This document shows, piece by piece, positions 6,623 through 10,840 of a DNA stretch of 10,840 bases. Origin of the DNA: Clostridiales bacterium (lineage in GTDB: Bacteria > Bacillota > Clostridia > TANB77 > CAG-508); contig DNVW01000004.1 of the NCBI GenBank assembly GCA_003507395.1, positions 1 to 10,840 of the forward strand, in the 5' to 3' direction. Position 1 is the stretch's first letter. Each line of letters opens with the position of its first letter. The notes under the pieces are model-generated. The model did no database searches, was not told the origin of the DNA, and was given only the letters and a program-made list of their open reading frames with translations. Position numbers and translations under genes: made by a program.

Positions 6623-7194
6623 TAATCTAAATATTCTTTAATAATTTGATATAATTTTTGTACAGGTAATCCGACAACTGAATTATAGCTACCTTCAAGT
6701 TTAATTATAAATTTAGAAAACTGTCCTTGTATTGCATATGCTCCTGCTTTGTCCATAGCCTCTCCACTATTAATCCAATCTTTTATTTCTTTTGGAGTTA
6801 TTTCAGATAAGTATACTTTTACTATATCATAATCTTTATATATTTTTTGTTTTCCATCTTTTTCTATTATTACACATAAACTTGTAATAACTTCATGCAT
6901 ATCATTTTGTAATTCAGATATCATTTTAAATGCTTCTTCTTTACTTTTTGGTTTTCCAAAAGGCTTTTCATTTTTTAATACTAATGTATCAGAACCTATT
7001 ACTATTCTGTCTCCTTTTGTTCTATCAAATACTTCTTTTGCTTTTAAATAGGCTATTCTTTTAGACTGTTCTTGTATTGTTAGTCCTTCTATAAAATTTT
7101 CATTTATATTACTTACTATTGTTTCAAAATTTTTAGTAATGTACCCTAATAACTCTTTTCTTCTTGGCGAAGCAGAAGCTAATATTATTTTCAT
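6622..7194 (-). CDS. maf: Maf-family nucleoside triphosphate pyrophosphatase (dTTP/UTP type)
   Basis: A cytosolic house-cleaning enzyme that hydrolyses dTTP/UTP and modified pyrimidine nucleotides to monophosphates and pyrophosphate, preventing their incorporation into nucleic acids. At 190 residues it has the usual length. Visible motifs are SASPRRKELL at the N-terminus (residues 7-16, the phosphate-binding loop), IGSDTLV with Asp69 (66-72), FGKPKS (79-84), MHEVITS (99-105), DKAGAYAIQG with Asp148 (148-157), and NSVVGLPV (171-178). The DKAGAYAIQG form is typical of the YhdE/dTTP-UTPase branch and not of the YceF branch. The ATG has AAGGAG nine bases upstream. The stop overlaps the start of the mini-MazG gene (TAATG), implying translational coupling of two enzymes of nucleotide-pool sanitation. 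About 70 bases separate it from the queuosine-salvage remnant upstream, so it may share that transcript. Confidence 0.95.
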   Translation of the reverse strand: MKIILASASPRRKELLGYITKNFETIVSNINENFIEGLTIQEQSKRIAYLKAKEVFDRTKGDRIVIGSDTLVLKNEKPFGKPKSKEEAFKMISELQNDMHEVITSLCVIIEKDGKQKIYKDYDIVKVYLSEITPKEIKDWINSGEAMDKAGAYAIQGQFSKFIIKLEGSYNSVVGLPVQKLYQIIKEYLD

Positions 7195-7264
7195 CTATTT
7201 ATTCTCCTTAATTTATTAAATTATTTCTAACAAATATTAAATATTTTACCGTTCAATATCTCCA

Positions 7265-8116
7265 TTAATAATTAGTGTTTCTAGTTAAATGATATGGTTT
7301 TAATTCTTTGTTCTTATTTCTTCCTTGACTCCATATATAATCATTAATGTCAATTGAACAAACTTTATTTTTTAATTTTTCCTTTATTAAATCAATTACT
7401 ACAAGCATATTAGCTCTTATTTCTACCTCATATTCTGAATTTATTTTTATTTCCTTTTTATTGTCAATAATATTAGCTAATTTATCATTATATTCTAGTA
7501 TTCCTAATCCTCGCATTACTTGTGGTATCTTGTAATCTGCACAACCTATTAAATGAGAATAATCCATTCTTATATTTTCTTTCAACTCTCTTATATGTAA
7601 TATATCTGATGTTAACAATTGTGCTAATTTATAAAAATAGATTTTTTCATCTTTGTATATTCTTTCATCTTTGAAATTTTGAAAATAATTTACAATAACC
7701 TCAAATAATTCTGTATCGATAGTAATATCTTTTATAAATTCATAAAAGTTACCATCCATTTCTTCATTAACTATTTTACTAACATTTTTTATAATATTAT
7801 ATCTTTCTTCAAATAGTGGAATTTCTACATTTCCTTTTAATATTTCTCTAAATTCATCTTTAGTTATATTAGAAAAGTCAGTAGTGTTTTTCTCTTTTAC
7901 ATATTTTAATATTGTATATAGTAATGCAATACTTCCATCTTCTTTTCCATCATCTGTATCTATCGTCCATTTAGGATCTCCCCAAAAAGAAAAGTCTATT
8001 GATTCGTATACTAATAAAAAGTTTATTATTTTTTCTGTTGATAAATCTAATAAATCATATGGAGAATAACTTATTATTTTATATCACAAATCAACTTTTT
8101 TATAAAACTTAAGCAT
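7265..8116 (-). pseudogene. queuosine 5'-phosphate N-glycosylase/hydrolase family (Qng1/DUF2419), interrupted by in-frame TGA
   Basis: The frame encodes a queuosine-salvage protein, which releases the queuine base from queuosine 5'-phosphate so it can be reused for tRNA modification. Counting from the ATG at 8114-8116, codon 11 is TGA (8084-8086). After it the frame is open to the end (283 codons in all) and contains the family landmarks: DFSFWGDPKWT (residues 41-51), GSIALLYTI, IPLFEER (99-105), MDGNFYEF (120-127), DYKIPQVMRGLGILEY (194-209), EVEIRA (230-235), IWSQGR and the C-terminal HLTRNTNY. Between the TGA and Met120 there is no ATG, GTG or TTG codon, so a product started at Met120 would lack the conserved SFW region. 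The part before SFW is also shorter than usual in the family. The ATG overlaps the methyltransferase stop (TAATG), which suggests the original start was here. I infer a nonsense mutation, perhaps with a 5' deletion. A sequencing error or recoding is less likely. Confidence 0.8.
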
Positions 8117-9492
8117 TACATGTCTTTCTTTATTTGTAGCACTGCTACGCACTCCACATGGCTCGTAAATGGAAACATATCCACTGGTTGAATTTTCTTT
8201 ACAAAGTACTTTTCTTCTAGCATTTTTAAATCTCGTACCATTGTTGCAGGATTGCAACTTATATATACTAATTTACTTACGTTTAATTTTAGTATAGTTT
8301 TTATCGTTGTATTGTCTAGACCTTTTCTTGGCGGGTCAACTATTATCGCTGTTGGCGTTACTCGTTTTTCTTGTAATATTTTTTCAAATACCTTTTCTAC
8401 ATCTCCTGCAAAGAATTCAATATTATCAATATTATTTAGTTTAGCATTTTCCTTTGCGTCTTCTATTGCTTCTTCTACAATTTCTATTCCATATACCTTT
8501 TTTACAAATTTAGAAGCAAATATTCCTATTGTTCCTATTCCACAATATAAATCACAAAGTACATCTTCTTTGCTTAAATTTGCAAATTCTATTGCCTTAT
8601 TGTATAGTAATTCTGTTTGAATAGGATTTGTTTGGTAAAATGATAATGGTGATATTTTAAAAATATAATTTCCAAGTTTGTCATAAATATATCCATCTCC
8701 ATATAAGACAATATTTTTCTTTCCTAAAATCACATTTGTATTTTTACTATTAATATTTTTTATAATAGTTTTCACTTCTGGAAATCTGTCAACAATTTTT
8801 TCTACTATAGTGTTTTCTTGTGGTATACTTTCGTCATTGGTAACAATAATACACATTATTTCATTTGTTCTTATCCCTATTTTTATAACAATGTGTCTTA
8901 TTGTACCAGTATGTTTTTTCTCATCATATATGGGTATATGATATTGTTTTATTAATTCAAACAGATATTTGGCAACTTCTTCTGCCTTTTCATTTTGTAT
9001 TATACATTTACTAATTGGAATAATCTCATGTGTTCTCTTTGCAAATACCCCCATTACTGGCTCTTGATTTTTATCTTTTCCTATTGGATATTGTAGTTTA
9101 TTTCTGTAGTAATATGGCTTTTTCATTCCTATTGTATTACTAACTTCTATAGTATTATTTAAAGTTTTATTTATTAAATTTTGCACCATATTTCGTTTCA
9201 TATCTAATGTATATTGATAATCTATATGTCTTAAAGAACAGCCCCCACACCTTTTATATGTTAGGCAATCTTCTTCTTTTCTTACATTAGATTTTTCTAA
9301 TATTTCTATTATTTTTCCATATGCATATGTAGGACATACTTTAACAATTAATATCTTACACTTTTCTCCTTTTATTGCTGTTGGAACAAAAATTGTAAAA
9401 TTATCTATTTTTGCAATTCCTTCGCCGTCATATCCATTATCAATTATATTAACTATATATTCTTTATTTTTTTCTATTAAACTATTTTCCAT
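8116..9492 (-). CDS. rlmD: 23S rRNA (uracil-C5)-methyltransferase, RlmD/RlmCD (RumA) type
   Basis: S-adenosylmethionine-dependent enzyme making 5-methyluridine in 23S rRNA, at U1939 (RlmD) or at both U747 and U1939 (the Gram-positive RlmCD activity). The sequence cannot tell which. The 458 residues show an N-terminal TRAM RNA-binding domain (about 8-65, with NGYDGEGIAK), an iron-sulfur cysteine set C76, C82, C85 (CxxxxxCGGC) and C163, the SAM-binding DLYCGIGTIG (314-323), DPPRKG (386-391), the catalytic Cys413 in SCNPATMVRDL (412-422), and the C-terminal FPFTSHVECV with the general-base Glu447. All catalytic and cluster residues are present, so the enzyme should be active. The ATG has an AGAGGA site and lies 17 bases after the sdaA stop, so the two are surely co-transcribed. 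The stop overlaps the start of the queuosine-salvage frame, which is also an RNA-modification function. Confidence 0.96.
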   Translation of the reverse strand: MENSLIEKNKEYIVNIIDNGYDGEGIAKIDNFTIFVPTAIKGEKCKILIVKVCPTYAYGKIIEILEKSNVRKEEDCLTYKRCGGCSLRHIDYQYTLDMKRNMVQNLINKTLNNTIEVSNTIGMKKPYYYRNKLQYPIGKDKNQEPVMGVFAKRTHEIIPISKCIIQNEKAEEVAKYLFELIKQYHIPIYDEKKHTGTIRHIVIKIGIRTNEIMCIIVTNDESIPQENTIVEKIVDRFPEVKTIIKNINSKNTNVILGKKNIVLYGDGYIYDKLGNYIFKISPLSFYQTNPIQTELLYNKAIEFANLSKEDVLCDLYCGIGTIGIFASKFVKKVYGIEIVEEAIEDAKENAKLNNIDNIEFFAGDVEKVFEKILQEKRVTPTAIIVDPPRKGLDNTTIKTILKLNVSKLVYISCNPATMVRDLKMLEEKYFVKKIQPVDMFPFTSHVECVAVLQIKKDM

Positions 9493-9509
9493 ATATTTCC
9501 TCTTCTATT

Positions 9510-10736
9510 TTACTGCATATCTGCATTATAATATTTATTTCTGCAATACTTTTTTGCAAGTCCTCCTGTACTTGTTTCTCTATAGTGACTTCTTAGGTCT
9601 TTACCAGTTTCGTACATTGTATCTACAATTAAATCAAATGATATTTTTTGTGTTTCATCTAATAACATAGATATGTTGCTAGCATCTATCGCTCTTATTG
9701 CTGCTACTGCATTTCTTTCAATGCAAGGTATCTGCACATAACCATATATTGGATCACAAGTTAATCCCATGTGATGTTCCATTGCAATTTCTGCAGCATG
9801 CTCTATTTTGTATATATCTAATTTTTTTAATTGACTAGCTGCTGCTGCTGCCATTGAACAAGCTGTTCCTATTTCGGCTTGGCAACCACATTCAGCTCCA
9901 CTTATAGAAGCATTTGTTTTAACGATATTTCCTATTATTCCCGCTGTCGCTAGTGCATTAATTATCTCCTCATCTGTATAATTATTACTTGCCTGCAAGT
10001 AATATAGGGCCGATGGTAATACTCCACACGACCCACATGTTGGTGCTGTTACAATTTCTCCACCTGATGCATTTGTCTCACTAACAGCATATGCATATGC
10101 TGTTAGTAATCTTGTTCTTTTTATTTCTTCTGTTTCATTATTATTTATATTGCTATATATGCTTTTGGCCCTCTTTTTTAAATTTAATTTTCCTGGTATA
10201 GTTCCTTCCGCTTCTAGTCCATAATTAATACTTGCCTTCATAGCTTTCCAAATATCTGCAAGGAACTCTTTTATGTTTTCTCCTTCTGTTTCATATACAT
10301 AATCATATATTTTTTTATTGTTTTTTTCACAATATTCACTTATTTCACTAAATGTATTTAGATAGTATACTTCTTTTGGTTCTTCATCTTCTCGTCCGTC
10401 TATTTTTATCGTTCCCCCACCTATAGAATATACCATCCATCTTCCAATTTCTCTGTCTTGCTTATATGCTACAAAAACCATTGTATTTGGATGAACATCA
10501 CATTTTGTTTTTTTATCAAATATTATATTTACTTTTATAGGTTTTAATGTTTGTTCTATTATATAATCTGTTAGATGTCCTTTTCCTGTTGCTGCTAATG
10601 AACCATATAATATTACCTCAAAAAAATCAGCATCTTTATATTCTTTTTTGAACATTTCTGCTGCTTTTTTTGGTCCCATTGTGTGTGAACTTGATGGTCC
10701 ATTGCCTTGTTTATAAAACTCTTTTAATGATTGCAT
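9510..10736 (-). CDS. sdaA: L-serine ammonia-lyase (L-serine dehydratase), iron-sulfur-dependent, single chain
   Basis: Cytosolic [4Fe-4S] enzyme deaminating L-serine to pyruvate and ammonia, a common route of amino-acid fermentation in anaerobes. The 408-residue chain joins the beta domain (about 1-150, with the substrate-binding SSSHTMGP at 15-22) and the alpha domain (about 150-408), whereas many Firmicutes split these into SdaAB and SdaAA. Cluster cysteines can be placed by spacing: C285, C327 and C338 are 42 and 11 residues apart, matching my recollection of the Legionella enzyme. C398 near the C-terminus is in the place of the tail Cys that caps the cluster in that structure. APTCGSCGVLPS (231-242), GAECGCQAEIG (280-290) and MGLTCDPIYGYVQIPC (323-338) are all intact. 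At 408 residues it is shorter than the roughly 450-residue E. coli SdaA. The ATG has a very strong GGGAGGAG site, and its own promoter lies upstream at 10761-10789. Confidence 0.97.
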   Translation of the reverse strand: MQSLKEFYKQGNGPSSSHTMGPKKAAEMFKKEYKDADFFEVILYGSLAATGKGHLTDYIIEQTLKPIKVNIIFDKKTKCDVHPNTMVFVAYKQDREIGRWMVYSIGGGTIKIDGREDEEPKEVYYLNTFSEISEYCEKNNKKIYDYVYETEGENIKEFLADIWKAMKASINYGLEAEGTIPGKLNLKKRAKSIYSNINNNETEEIKRTRLLTAYAYAVSETNASGGEIVTAPTCGSCGVLPSALYYLQASNNYTDEEIINALATAGIIGNIVKTNASISGAECGCQAEIGTACSMAAAAASQLKKLDIYKIEHAAEIAMEHHMGLTCDPIYGYVQIPCIERNAVAAIRAIDASNISMLLDETQKISFDLIVDTMYETGKDLRSHYRETSTGGLAKKYCRNKYYNADMQ

Positions 10737-10760
10737 CTAGTCTCCTCCCTTGATGTTAAT

Positions 10761-10789
10761 ATTTTATCATTTATATTCTTTCAAATCAA
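10761..10789 (-). promoter_or_regulatory. probable sigma-A promoter of the sdaA operon
   Basis: On the minus strand TTGATT (10784-10789) and TAAAAT (10761-10766) are exactly 17 bases apart. The predicted transcript would start near 10754, giving a leader of only about 18 bases with the GGGAGGAG ribosome-binding site (10742-10749). It would drive sdaA, the rRNA methyltransferase and the queuosine-salvage remnant. Nothing further can be identified in 10790-10840: all three minus-strand frames contain stops, so no upstream gene can be placed. Confidence 0.6.
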
Positions 10790-10840
10790 TATAATTTTAT
10801 TTATTATTAAACATGGATTAATTTAATTTGCGATGTCCAT

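Noticed and set aside
7884..8069. 61-residue plus-strand open frame where no minus-strand gene has an ordinary start
   Set aside because: The minus-strand frame here encodes the conserved SFWGDPKWT region of the queuosine-salvage family, which explains the sequence much better.
8084..8086. TGA as Trp, Gly or selenocysteine by an alternative genetic code
   Set aside because: Trp is encoded by TGG in the genes here, pgi ends on TGA exactly where its family ends, and no clear SECIS-like hairpin follows the TGA in the queuosine-salvage frame. A nonsense mutation is simpler.
8252..8620. 122-residue plus-strand open frame
   Set aside because: It is antisense to the SAM-binding and catalytic part of the rRNA methyltransferase and has low-complexity Ser/Phe-rich content; it is a shadow.
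10790..10840. Fragment of another gene at the right edge
   Set aside because: All three minus-strand frames contain stops within this stretch and no homology can be judged from about 50 bases.

Overview
The window is very AT-rich, and every gene I can support lies on the minus strand, so transcription runs from the right end to the left end. Low-GC codon use, good Shine-Dalgarno sites, short intergenic gaps, a Bacillus-type phosphoglucose isomerase and a one-chain iron-sulfur L-serine dehydratase all point to a Firmicute, most likely an anaerobic, possibly gut-dwelling, Clostridia-type bacterium. The standard genetic code applies: Trp is written TGG, and pgi ends on TGA where the family normally ends. 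This is mostly a housekeeping segment. I see no CRISPR array, rRNA, tRNA or complete mobile element.

In transcription order: a good sigma-A-like promoter (10761-10789) drives sdaA (L-serine ammonia-lyase). It is followed 17 bases later by an RlmD/RlmCD-type 23S rRNA m5U methyltransferase. That gene's stop codon overlaps (TAATG) the start of a queuosine-salvage gene (Qng1/DUF2419 family), which has an in-frame TGA at codon 11 and looks broken. About 70 bases further on, maf (nucleotide pyrophosphatase) overlaps, by the same TAATG arrangement, a 65-residue mini-MazG protein. This is a pair of nucleotide-pool cleaning functions. A possible terminator hairpin and a DUF6873-like protein follow.

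Next comes a 152-base gap holding a 19-base-period repeat and overlapping inverted repeats, then a large Mg2+-type P-type ATPase (mgtA family) whose membrane ion-site residues differ from the usual MgtA ones. Then come a six-helix YjdF/DUF2238-like membrane protein and pgi (glycolysis), each with its own likely promoter. The last gene is an acyltransferase-3 membrane protein cut to its N-terminal half close to the window edge, where the flanking sequence could be the end of an insertion sequence.

No gene-free stretch exceeds 300 bases once the queuosine-salvage remnant (7760-8116) is recognised. The most interesting points are the interrupted queuosine-salvage gene, the altered cation-site residues of the P-type ATPase, and the structured repeat element upstream of it.
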